A program made the position numbers and the translations under genes. The notes below the pieces were generated by a model. It searched no databases. It saw only the letters and a program-made list of their open reading frames with translations, and was not told the DNA's origin. Of a stretch of DNA of 6,188 nt, positions 1-5,623 are shown piece by piece. The stretch covers positions 1-6,188 of the forward strand of contig JAZTZP010000161.1 of NCBI GenBank assembly GCA_045637525.1, given 5' to 3'. The stretch comes from JAZTZP01 sp045637525. GTDB taxonomy: Bacteria > Bacillota > Clostridia > UBA1381. How positions within the stretch are numbered: position 1 is the stretch's first letter; each line of letters starts with the position of its first letter.

Positions 1-231
1 AAATTATAGTTTATCTTACGATAAAGCAATAGGATTTGGGTGACGCTTTGCAAGCCTCCCTTGCCTAAAGGGAGGGGGACCGCTTGCGGTGGAGGGATTG
101 TTCCTTAAATATGTTAATTTTCTTAGAAAACAATCCCTCAGTCGCTTTCAGCGACAGCTCCCTTTACACAAGGGAGCCTATTTGCAAAGCGTACCGAACG
201 CAGACTGAAACACGCAGATAAACTATAATTT
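1..231. repeat. Palindromic MITE-like repeat with 16-bp terminal inverted repeats
   Basis: The ends are perfect 16-bp inverted repeats: AAATTATAGTTTATCT at 1-16 and its reverse complement at 216-231. Further inverted pairs are nested inside: CGCTTTGCAA (44-53) with TTGCAAAGCG (182-191), and GAGGGATTGTT (92-102) with AACAATCCCTC (129-139). There are also local hairpins at 80-89 (CCGC/GCGG) and 141-155 (GTCGC/GCGAC). The unit could fold into one long branched hairpin. It has no coding capacity. Similar GC-rich 'CTCCCT...AGGGAG' palindromes are, from general knowledge, scattered through Clostridia genomes. Since the left arm begins at the first base of the window, the element may extend further left. 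Confidence 0.75.
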
Positions 232-261
232 ATATATATTCTTAATAACAAAATATGAATT

Positions 262-303
262 AAAAAGAAAGAAATCTGCAAACCCCACAGATTTCTCCTT
301 TTT
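262..303 (-). terminator. Rho-independent terminator of the isomerase gene
   Basis: Read on the minus strand, a perfect 9-bp stem AGAAATCTG/CAGATTTCT (plus positions 288-296 and 270-278) encloses a 9-nt loop and is followed by a T-rich run (complement of 262-266 and beyond). It lies 15 to 49 bases past the stop codon of the minus-strand isomerase gene. The plus strand also has a T run at 299-303, so it could work in both directions. Confidence 0.8.
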
Positions 304-310
304 AATCCGA

Positions 311-1072
311 TTACATAAAGTTTTTATGCAAATATTCACTGCTGATTTTAAGACTTTCAAACGGATCACCCGGGCAATTATCCTGTTCAACAACATAGTA
401 TTTCACGCCGGTTTTCTGAGCCGTTTCAATAATACCCTCCCAATACAGATTTCCGTTACCGATTTCCGTAATTTCACGAGTATTATTATCAATCATTTTC
501 ATATCTTTAAGATGTAAAATATCTATTCTTCCTGCTAACTTTTCAATCCAGTGTCTTACATCACCGCCGCCATTCTGTACCCAATATGTATCAAGAACAA
601 ACGACGTAACCTTCGGATCAAGTCCTTCATAAAGCATATCCATACCGGTTTTACCGTTAGATAACTTGCAAAACTCCGAACTATGATTATGATAAGTAAA
701 TCTTCCGCCTTTCGGGGCAAGCTTCACCCCTACTTCATTCGCCTTCTGTATAAGCTCCTCAAAATCCTTCGGATCCTTGCTGAAGAATCCTCCAACACCC
801 ATAATAGATGTTCCGAGACATTGATGATTTTTATAAGCTGTATCAAAATCATTGCACATAAGCTCAAAATTATCATGTGTGCCTACAATCTCAATACCTG
901 CATCCTTTGCCGCAGCGCCAAACGCCTCATAAGAAATTTCACAGCCTGCGGTTTGAGCCTGATCATATCCAAGATCCTTAAGCTTCTTAAATGTTTCACG
1001 AACAGCTTCCTCTGTGTGCATAAAATCTCTTACAGTAAAAAGCTGAACACCGATTTTTTCAATTTTTTTCAT
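311..1072 (-). CDS. Sugar-phosphate isomerase/epimerase-like TIM-barrel protein
   Basis: A 253-aa protein that matches in pattern the xylose isomerase-like TIM-barrel family (AP endonuclease 2 fold), which contains metal-dependent isomerases and epimerases of sugars, inositols and hydroxypyruvate. The opening KIGVQLFTVRD (about residues 6-16) is typical of the first barrel strand. Likely metal and substrate residues follow: GTH near 64-66, YHNH at 127-130 with a Glu at 133, DTYW at 161-164, HLKD at 187-190, EIGNGN at 203-208, and the final-strand Glu in VVEQD at 227-231. The length is normal for the family and no signal peptide is seen, so it should be cytoplasmic. The ATG at 1072 is preferred because AGGAGG lies 8 bases upstream; a GTG at 1093 would put that site inside the gene. 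The gene stands alone with its own promoter and terminator. The substrate cannot be told from sequence. Confidence 0.85.
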   Translation of the reverse strand: MKKIEKIGVQLFTVRDFMHTEEAVRETFKKLKDLGYDQAQTAGCEISYEAFGAAAKDAGIEIVGTHDNFELMCNDFDTAYKNHQCLGTSIMGVGGFFSKDPKDFEELIQKANEVGVKLAPKGGRFTYHNHSSEFCKLSNGKTGMDMLYEGLDPKVTSFVLDTYWVQNGGGDVRHWIEKLAGRIDILHLKDMKMIDNNTREITEIGNGNLYWEGIIETAQKTGVKYYVVEQDNCPGDPFESLKISSEYLHKNFM

Positions 1073-1133
1073 TATAAATTCCTCCTCTGCCACTCAGGCA
1101 AGCAGTCATATTGTTTTATTCAATCACACGGTT

Positions 1134-1162
1134 ATTATACCACTATTATTGAGAAATGTCAA
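1134..1162 (-). promoter_or_regulatory. Consensus sigma-A promoter for the isomerase gene
   Basis: The minus strand carries a perfect TTGACA (complement of 1157-1162), a 17-bp spacer and a perfect TATAAT (complement of 1134-1139). Transcription should start near 1127, giving an untranslated leader of about 55 bases before the ATG at 1072. The match is full consensus, which suggests strong expression unless a repressor acts; no clear operator was seen. Confidence 0.85.
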
Positions 1163-1190
1163 TAAACAATTAAATTTTTTATAAAAATAC

Positions 1191-1219
1191 TTGCATTTAT
1201 TTCTATTTTATGTTACAAT
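1191..1219 (+). promoter_or_regulatory. Extended -10 promoter of the preQ1 riboswitch-queT unit
   Basis: TTGCAT (1191-1196), a 17-bp spacer and TACAAT (1214-1219) preceded by TGT, an extended -10. The predicted start, around 1225-1227, falls on the first bases of the riboswitch stem, so the leader is essentially the aptamer alone. The promoter is divergent from the isomerase promoter, with only about 28 bp between their -35 elements. Confidence 0.75.
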
Positions 1220-1226
1220 ATTCATT

Positions 1227-1268
1227 GGTGAGTTCGAAACCATCCTCACCTAAAACAAAACTAAGGAG
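1227..1268 (+). ncRNA. PreQ1-I riboswitch
   Basis: A compact leader with the layout of the class I preQ1 riboswitch. The P1 stem is GGTGAG (1227-1232) paired with CTCACC (1245-1250), around the loop TTCGAAACCATC. An A-rich tail, TAAAACAAAACTAAGGAG (1251-1268), follows. The TTC...ACC loop signature and the AAAACTAAGGA tail are the conserved parts of this class. The tail contains the ribosome binding site (AAGGAG, 1263-1268). Ligand binding would stabilise a pseudoknot that hides it, so control is probably at translation initiation. No separate terminator hairpin lies between aptamer and gene. The gene downstream is a queuosine-precursor transporter, the standard partner of this riboswitch. Confidence 0.85.
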
Positions 1269-1278
1269 AAATTTAAAA

Positions 1279-1761
1279 ATGAAAAATCTTAATTCTAAGG
1301 CAATATTCCTGTGCCGTTGTGCCGGAATAGCTGCCTTATACGTTGTTCTCACGTTTGCATCTGCCGCTTTAGGTCTTGCCTCAGGCGCTGTGCAAGTCCG
1401 GCTGTCAGAGGCTCTGACAATTCTTCCAATTTTCACAACAGCCGCAATCCCCGGTCTTGCCATCGGGTGCTTTCTGGCAAACCTGCTTACCGGTTGCGTC
1501 ACACTTGATATTATTTTAGGAACTTTGGCAACCTTAATCGGAGCTTTAGGTACATATTTCTTAAAACGCATAAAGCCCCTGGCTTTTCTGCCCCCCGTAA
1601 TTTCAAACGCAATTATTGTACCCTTTGTACTTACCTACGCCTACGGTGTTGAAGATGCATATTGGTTTTTATGTCTTACCGTAGGCATCGGAGAAATAAT
1701 ATCCGTATGCGTTCTTGGTTTTTTACTCTTAAAAGCTCTTGAGAAAAAATCAATATTCTGA
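1279..1761 (+). CDS. queT: QueT family queuosine-precursor ECF transporter S component
   Basis: A 160-aa, very hydrophobic protein of about five or six membrane segments, matching the QueT family: the substrate-binding (S) component of an energy-coupling-factor transporter for queuosine precursors such as preQ1 or queuine. The family-like stretch VQVRLSEALTILPIF is at residues 38-52, followed by a Gly-rich segment (AAIPGLAIGCFLANLLTG, about 55-72) and a PPVISNAIIVPF helix at about 105-116. It should sit in the cytoplasmic membrane and work with shared EcfA/EcfT subunits encoded elsewhere. The start at 1279 is chosen because AAGGAG (1263-1268) lies 10 bases upstream. An in-frame ATG at 1210 precedes the predicted transcription start and would read through the riboswitch. 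The upstream preQ1 aptamer independently supports the function. No terminator is evident after the stop. Confidence 0.9.
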   Translation: MKNLNSKAIFLCRCAGIAALYVVLTFASAALGLASGAVQVRLSEALTILPIFTTAAIPGLAIGCFLANLLTGCVTLDIILGTLATLIGALGTYFLKRIKPLAFLPPVISNAIIVPFVLTYAYGVEDAYWFLCLTVGIGEIISVCVLGFLLLKALEKKSIF

Positions 1762-1785
1762 AATTTTCATTTTATCTGCGCCTGC

Positions 1786-1810
1786 AAATTATAGTTTATC
1801 TACGATGAAC
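1786..1810 (+). repeat. Third copy of the MITE-like repeat end
   Basis: AAATTATAGTTTATCT at 1786-1801 is identical to the left terminal repeat at 1-16. The next bases (TACGATGAAC) also resemble what follows the left end (TACGATAAAG), with one base inserted in the 1-16 copy. No matching inverted end was found downstream in the window, so this is an orphan or disrupted copy. Just before it, TTTATCTGCG (1771-1780) matches the inner side of the right end at 212-231 read in reverse complement. Confidence 0.6.
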
Positions 1811-1919
1811 TAATTAGGAATTAGAAGTGAGAAATCAGGCTTCCCCTCAAGAGGCAATACTGTCAATTTAAGAAATTTAAATCTGAAACCACTTGTGATT
1901 TCCAACAAAACCTATCGCT

Positions 1920-2027
1920 ATGCGACAGATTTCACCCACACAAAATGGCTTTGTCTTTACTGACAGTTCCTACCGCCAAGCCGGTAGCGGACTTTCACTG
2001 CCAAGTTATTACACGCGCCGGGCGCAC
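1920..2027 (-). mobile_element. 5' fragment of a class C group II intron (relic)
   Basis: Read on the minus strand from 2027, the sequence starts GTGCGCCCGGCGCGTG and continues with GTGAAAGTCCGCTAC, a GTAGGAACTGTCAG segment and GTGGGTGAAATCTG. These follow, in order, the start of domain I of bacterial class C group II introns such as the Oceanobacillus iheyensis intron (GTGTGCCCGGCATGGG, then GTGAGAGTCCC, AACAGTTAGCC and ATGGAATCTGAAGG, recalled from memory). Similarity fades near 1920. The rest of domain I, the reverse transcriptase/maturase gene and domains V and VI are absent, so it cannot splice or move by itself. The 5' boundary lies 5 bp past a strong hairpin, the typical target of class C introns. 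The left boundary is approximate. Confidence 0.75.
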
Positions 2028-2032
2028 TACCT

Positions 2033-2070
2033 AAAAGAGGAGAGAAATCACAAAATTTCTCTCCTCTTTT
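2033..2070 (-). terminator. 16-bp perfect hairpin, intron target terminator
   Basis: AAAAGAGGAGAGAAAT (2033-2048) is perfectly complementary to ATTTCTCTCCTCTTTT (2055-2070), with a 6-nt loop. Both strands end in a short T run, so it can act as a terminator in either direction. On the minus strand the group IIC intron begins 5 bases after the T run. It may once have ended the minus-strand operon whose last stop is now at 2400, before debris was inserted between them; that is inference. Confidence 0.7.
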
Positions 2071-2094
2071 GAGCCACTGGGTGAGCCACTGGGG
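2071..2094 (+). repeat. 12-bp tandem duplication, REP-like
   Basis: GAGCCACTGGGT (2071-2082) is followed directly by GAGCCACTGGGG (2083-2094), differing only in the last base. GAGCCACTGGGGAC resembles one arm of the GTGAGCCA...GGGGAC palindromic repeats common in Firmicutes, but the complementary arm is missing here. It lies exactly between the terminator hairpin and the orphan coding fragment, so it may mark a recombination or repair junction. Confidence 0.5.
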
Positions 2095-2229
2095 ACGTAT
2101 GCAGCAGTGCAGAAAATAGGACTGACAAAAGAGGAAGCTTTGCCGGAAGAAAGAGTAAATAAAGCAAAAAACATTTTGGCGAAAGTTAATGCAAAAAATA
2201 TGATAACTTACGCTTCTTATCTTCCTTAA
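2095..2229 (+). pseudogene. Orphan 3' end of an unrecognised gene
   Basis: An open frame reads about 44 residues, beginning TYAAVQKIGLTKEEALPEER and ending ITYASYLP before TAA at 2227-2229. Codon choice (AAA, GAA, GCA, ATA) and the charged, helical character look like a real protein tail rather than random sequence. The frame continues upstream through the tandem repeat and hairpin to a stop at 2032-2034, with no ATG start and no ribosome binding site. It is therefore best read as the C-terminal remnant of a gene whose front was lost at about 2094. I do not recognise the family. Confidence 0.45.
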
Positions 2230-2239
2230 AATTGCTGAA

Positions 2240-2395
2240 TTGTATTAAAAATATAGCCTACTCATCTCATAAGCCAACCGAAAGGTTGATACAACGAAAA
2301 TCACTTGATTTCCTAAGCCCCCAGCCCCGGTTGAAGGATTAAAGTAGTTTCAGAAAATTTTGGGTAAATTTTGACTGCACATATATTGACATTTC
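2240..2395 (+). mobile_element. Possible degenerate right end of an IS200/IS605-type element
   Basis: This noncoding stretch contains a GNRA-type hairpin, CAACC-GAAA-GGTTG (2275-2288), then TTGATTTCCTAAGCCCCCAG and GGTTGAAGGATTAAAG. The second GGTTG (2329-2333) could also pair with the first hairpin arm. The AAGCCCCCAG...GGATTAAAG pattern is reminiscent of the structured right ends, which overlap guide-RNA regions, of tnpB-bearing IS605-type elements in Clostridia. No tnpA or tnpB remains. This is recalled resemblance, not an alignment. It ends just before the stop of the minus-strand membrane-protein gene at 2400. Confidence 0.3.
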
Positions 2396-2399
2396 CACA

Positions 2400-2906
2400 C
2401 TACATTTCCGTACGGTTTTCTTTGCCGCTTATTAACGCAACTGTAGCAGACGCTATTGTAAAGCTCTCGCTTATCATTCCGATATATGACTTTGCAAAAA
2501 TATCATATGTAAACATCAATATCCCTGTTAATATACCGATAATTCTTGTGATCTTCACATTTTTCTGCCAAAACGAATAAGCACCAAGCGTTGTAACAAT
2601 CGTTGGCAAAATACTCTGCATACCTTTCCATGTTAAAGCAGCGGAAAACCAGCTAAGACCAATGAAAAAAGCGAGCCACACATATCTTCTTTTTTCATTT
2701 TTCTCAAATAAATATACTACTTCACGAATACAGCAAATAACATTCACTGCACATCCGGAAAACGCTCTGAGAAGAAAATAATGTATCATCCAGGAAATAT
2801 CTGCAATCAGCTTAACAATCAAAACCTGCTTATGCTTTGTGCAATGAAAGCATAAAAGACACATTATCATTCCCACCAGACCTATAGCCTGAGCAATTAA
2901 ATTCAT
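2400..2906 (-). CDS. YgjV-family (Imp-YgjV) inner membrane protein
   Basis: A 168-aa hydrophobic protein with roughly five or six membrane segments, matching in pattern the Imp-YgjV family of bacterial inner-membrane proteins of unknown function. Family-like points are the opening AQAIGLVGMI, a basic cytoplasmic turn CTKHKQ (about 22-27), the segment IADISWMIHYFLLRAFSGC (about 34-52) followed by REVVYLFEKNEKRR, and a late TGILMFTYDI helix. The length is near normal. The ATG at 2906 has AAGGAG 9 bases upstream (complement of 2916-2921), inside the end of the preceding gene, and only one base separates it from that gene's stop. It is therefore cotranscribed and probably translationally coupled. 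A transport-like role linked to the glycosidase-like protein is possible, but nothing in the sequence proves it. The last residues lie beside inserted debris, so the C-terminus could be altered. Confidence 0.75.
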   Translation of the reverse strand: MNLIAQAIGLVGMIMCLLCFHCTKHKQVLIVKLIADISWMIHYFLLRAFSGCAVNVICCIREVVYLFEKNEKRRYVWLAFFIGLSWFSAALTWKGMQSILPTIVTTLGAYSFWQKNVKITRIIGILTGILMFTYDIFAKSYIGMISESFTIASATVALISGKENRTEM

Positions 2907-2907
2907 C

Positions 2908-4632
2908 TTATTGGTCTCCTTTTTTTAAAGAATACGTCTTTTTGTTATAGTCAACCGTTATTTCGCTACCATCCGAATAAGTTGTTTTATAAACATTATC
3001 ATCTATTTTCTCATGTTGTTCCATAAACTCAAACTGAAGATATGAAAGTTCTTTATATATATCGGTTGTTTTCTTTGCATTTTTTATCCCAGCTTTAAAT
3101 TCTTCTTTCGTATTAATTCTAAAATCAATATCTCCCATCCAGTCTGAACCATCGGATACAAATTTTGAATAATAGTATATAACAGGTCGTCCGCCCAGCT
3201 CTATAAGTCTTAAAAGTGAATCCGGATTTCGGTGTACTACTGCATTTACGGTTCCTGCATAAGGATTGTTTAAAACTATTCCGTGAAATACTATATGCCA
3301 GAAAGGTACATATTCCTCTAATAAATCGAAGTTTTCAACTTCTACCATACGGTTTAATCCTTCATTCATTGTGCTGTATAATATAAAGTCACAATTCTTC
3401 ATGCTGTGCTCCATTCCGACTTCACAACCTACACAGCCAAAAAGCTTTCTTGATAAATCAAACAACTTATCAAAATATTGGCACGCCTCTTTTCTGTTCA
3501 CAGGATGTTTTTTATTATAACAATATCTCGGCGGAGTTGCTGTTATAACGTCTATGTAATGTGTACCGCGAAAACCAAGTTCTGCAACAGGAGGCAGGGT
3601 TTCCTCACCGAGTTCATAAGCTCTTTTAGGACATATATTATAGGTTCTTCCACCGGCCCAACGCTCTGCTTCAATACTCTTTGTGCCGTCTTTTTTAATA
3701 GCTATATCATCTTCTGAAAAATTATTTGCAATACTGTATGCATCTGTACTGTTCGTGTGACAGCAAATGGAATAACCAAGTTCTTTTGCAGTTTTTATAA
3801 GATCTCTTAAGTCTTTTTCTCCGCCTAAAAGCTCCTCAGGCGGCAAAATCTGAGGCCAGCGTCCGTCATGTCCTTTTACATTCCAACCCACAAGACAAAA
3901 TTCCGCTTTTTTAATTCCTGCTTTTTTATATTCTTTCATTAATTCTTCTACCTGCTTGAATGTGCATGCAACGTGCATAGGTGGTTCATTTTCTTCGGTC
4001 TGCTCTAAAACAGTACACGGAACAGGTTTCCAACCCATTCTTACACGCACGCATACAGATTCAGCCACATATTCAAGGTCAGAATTGATTCTGTCTTTTA
4101 TACTTACAAAACCTTTTTCCAGTACATATTTTCGGTACGCTCTTCCCATTGCACTGTAAGATAAATCACCATAAAGCTCATGTAATTCAATTCCAATATC
4201 TTCATACAGTTTTTCACAATCCACATTATATCTGAAATAAAATTTATATTCATTGTTTTTTATAACAACTCTATGATGTGCAATCTCTCTCATTCCTGTT
4301 GCGATAACTATATAACCGGAATTTTCATGATTGATTCCGAAGACTTCTAAATGTGGATCATAATTTATATATTCAATATCCTCATGCTCTCGGAAATATC
4401 CTATAGCCGTATCATGAAGCTTGCTTCTCCACCATCCGCCGGGAAGCAGAAAAAAGCCTCTATCACCTGCAGCTATATTATTTTCCGTTGCAAGAATATC
4501 AACATACATAACATTTTCAAAATCCAATTGACAAGCCTTCAAAACGGCTCTTTTTGTATTTTCTTGTTCTGTAATTTCGAGATTCATTTCTTTTTCAGTT
4601 CCATCAGAAAATTTAATTATACACTCAAACAT
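2908..4632 (-). CDS. Cytoplasmic glycosidase-like protein (DUF5696/GH101-like)
   Basis: A 574-aa protein without signal peptide or membrane segment, so probably cytoplasmic. Residues 1-190 look beta-rich. Residues 220-500 look like a TIM barrel: FCLVGWNVKGHDGRWP (245-260), ICCHTNSTDAY (289-299), then GTHYIDVITATPP (356-368) with HPVNRKEA (376-383), and GCEVGMEH (402-409). The pattern of a strand ending in an Asp (D361), a following CY...HP...R segment and a Glu (E404) on the next strand resembles the DUF5696 and GH101-like glycosidases; D361 and E404 are my candidates for nucleophile and acid/base. The last 40 residues form a small beta tail (TYSDGSEITVDYN). The ATG at 4632 has AAAGGAT 8 bases upstream. 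It is the first gene of an operon with the YgjV-like gene and divergent from an AraC regulator, which fits sugar catabolism. The family call is from memory and the substrate is unknown. Confidence 0.6.
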   Translation of the reverse strand: MFECIIKFSDGTEKEMNLEITEQENTKRAVLKACQLDFENVMYVDILATENNIAAGDRGFFLLPGGWWRSKLHDTAIGYFREHEDIEYINYDPHLEVFGINHENSGYIVIATGMREIAHHRVVIKNNEYKFYFRYNVDCEKLYEDIGIELHELYGDLSYSAMGRAYRKYVLEKGFVSIKDRINSDLEYVAESVCVRVRMGWKPVPCTVLEQTEENEPPMHVACTFKQVEELMKEYKKAGIKKAEFCLVGWNVKGHDGRWPQILPPEELLGGEKDLRDLIKTAKELGYSICCHTNSTDAYSIANNFSEDDIAIKKDGTKSIEAERWAGGRTYNICPKRAYELGEETLPPVAELGFRGTHYIDVITATPPRYCYNKKHPVNRKEACQYFDKLFDLSRKLFGCVGCEVGMEHSMKNCDFILYSTMNEGLNRMVEVENFDLLEEYVPFWHIVFHGIVLNNPYAGTVNAVVHRNPDSLLRLIELGGRPVIYYYSKFVSDGSDWMGDIDFRINTKEEFKAGIKNAKKTTDIYKELSYLQFEFMEQHEKIDDNVYKTTYSDGSEITVDYNKKTYSLKKGDQ

Positions 4633-4674
4633 ATAAAAACATCCTTTAATTTTTTAAAATTTTTTTAATTATAC

Positions 4675-4703
4675 TTGATTATATCAGATTTATATGCTAT
4701 AAT
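4675..4703 (+). promoter_or_regulatory. Promoter of the AraC-family regulator gene
   Basis: TTGATT (4675-4680), a 17-bp spacer and TATAAT (4698-4703) with an upstream TGC, an extended -10. The predicted start is near 4710, giving a leader of about 53 bases. The -35 overlaps the -10 of the opposite promoter, so the two cannot be occupied at once. Confidence 0.75.
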
Positions 4704-4706
4704 CTA
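4678..4706 (-). promoter_or_regulatory. Promoter of the glycosidase-like operon
   Basis: On the minus strand TGATATAAT gives an extended -10 (TATAAT is the complement of 4678-4683). A weak -35, TAGATT (complement of 4701-4706), is 17 bp upstream. Transcription should start near 4671, leaving a leader of about 38 bases. A weak -35 beside a good extended -10 suits an activator-dependent promoter. Another TATAAT at 4668-4673 (complement) lacks a usable -35. Confidence 0.6.
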
Positions 4707-4713
4707 TACAGAG

Positions 4714-4741
4714 AATAAACAAAAAACATAACAAAATAAAC
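4714..4741 (+). promoter_or_regulatory. Candidate operator: direct repeat at 21-bp spacing
   Basis: AATAAAC occurs at 4714-4720 and again at 4735-4741, 21 bp apart or two helical turns, on the same strand. AraC-family dimers often bind such direct repeats. The site lies just past the predicted start of the regulator gene, where binding would repress it. The region is very A-rich, so the repeat could be chance. Confidence 0.25.
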
Positions 4742-4762
4742 TTTTGAAGTGAGGAGAATAAC

Positions 4763-5590
4763 ATGGATATATCACAGTTTAATCCATTTGTGAGATATAT
4801 AGACAGAAGAAAATATATTACGGAGTATCCGGAATTTTTGCTTGCATATGATCACAGATTTTTTTATAGTATTGACGGAGTTTTGAAAATTTTTGTAAAT
4901 GACAGTGTATATTACTTAAATAAAAATGAAGCACTCATAATTCCGCCTGCAATGCCTTATAAGCTTATGGCCTGCCCGAATTTAGAGTTTTTTATTTTGA
5001 ACTTTGATTTTATATATAAAAACACTTCTCCTACGCCTATTTCTCCTGAGCCTGAACGCTGCTTCGATAAAAATAAAATATTTGAAACTGTAACAAGCAA
5101 AAATTTTCCGATGTTTTTAATATGTCCAAGCGACACAAAAAATTATATAGAAGAAATATATAATGCTTACATAAAAAAAACGACGTTGTATAGTGAATAT
5201 ATGTCTGCAGAGTTAAAAAGGATTATAATAAACTCAATTATTGCAACAGAATATGACAAAACTCCGGATTTAATAAAAAAAGTCTGTGCATATTTAAACA
5301 AGAACTATCTCAAATCTTTGACCAATACTGAGATTGCTTTTGAATTTTCATATCATCCCAATTATATAAACCGAATTTTCAAAGAAAGTATGGGTAAAAC
5401 CATTCAAAATTATATTACAGAGTTAAAGATTTCCGATGCAAAACATCTTTTACGCACAACAGATTTAAATATAGGTGAAATCTGTGAAGTGTGCGGTTTT
5501 GAGTCATATTCGTATTTTATAAAAAAATTCAGAACTTATGTCGGAATTTCGCCACTTAAGTACAGAAAACAAAATTCTTTGCATCTTTAA
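4763..5590 (+). CDS. AraC-family transcriptional regulator
   Basis: A 275-aa regulator of normal AraC-family length. Residues about 20-85 form a cupin-like sensor domain (GVLKIFVNDSVYYLNKNEALIIPP at 39-62 is the typical beta-barrel stretch with the conserved IIPP turn). Residues about 170-270 carry the two helix-turn-helix motifs: KSLTNTEIAFEFSYHPNYINRIFKESMG (184-211) and DLNIGEICEVCGFESYSYFIKKFRTYVGISPLKYR (234-268), the latter with the family signature GF.s.syF...F....G.sP..YR. The ATG at 4763 follows GAGGAG (4751-4756) with 6 bases between. It is divergent from the glycosidase-like operon, which it most likely controls in response to a sugar-derived ligand. No clear terminator is seen in the 33 bases before the next feature. 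Confidence 0.9.
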   Translation: MDISQFNPFVRYIDRRKYITEYPEFLLAYDHRFFYSIDGVLKIFVNDSVYYLNKNEALIIPPAMPYKLMACPNLEFFILNFDFIYKNTSPTPISPEPERCFDKNKIFETVTSKNFPMFLICPSDTKNYIEEIYNAYIKKTTLYSEYMSAELKRIIINSIIATEYDKTPDLIKKVCAYLNKNYLKSLTNTEIAFEFSYHPNYINRIFKESMGKTIQNYITELKISDAKHLLRTTDLNIGEICEVCGFESYSYFIKKFRTYVGISPLKYRKQNSLHL

Positions 5591-5623
5591 ATTTTTCAAT
5601 ATACATTACCTGAAATAATTTCG

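Noticed and set aside
1073..1093. Upstream GTG start for the isomerase gene, adding seven residues
   Set aside because: The extra codons consist of the AGGAGG ribosome binding site of the ATG at 1072, and no second binding site precedes the GTG.
683..1165. Long plus-strand open frame opposite the isomerase gene
   Set aside because: The minus-strand frame encodes a recognisable TIM-barrel protein with promoter and ribosome binding site; the plus frame has a Cys/Ile/Ser-rich composition typical of antisense reading.
1210..1278. Earlier ATG for queT at 1210
   Set aside because: It lies before the predicted transcription start and would translate through the preQ1 aptamer; the start at 1279 has the ribosome binding site.
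2071..2094. Cobalamin riboswitch-like GCCACTG box
   Set aside because: Only the short box is present, duplicated in tandem; none of the other conserved cobalamin aptamer segments and no B12-related gene are nearby.
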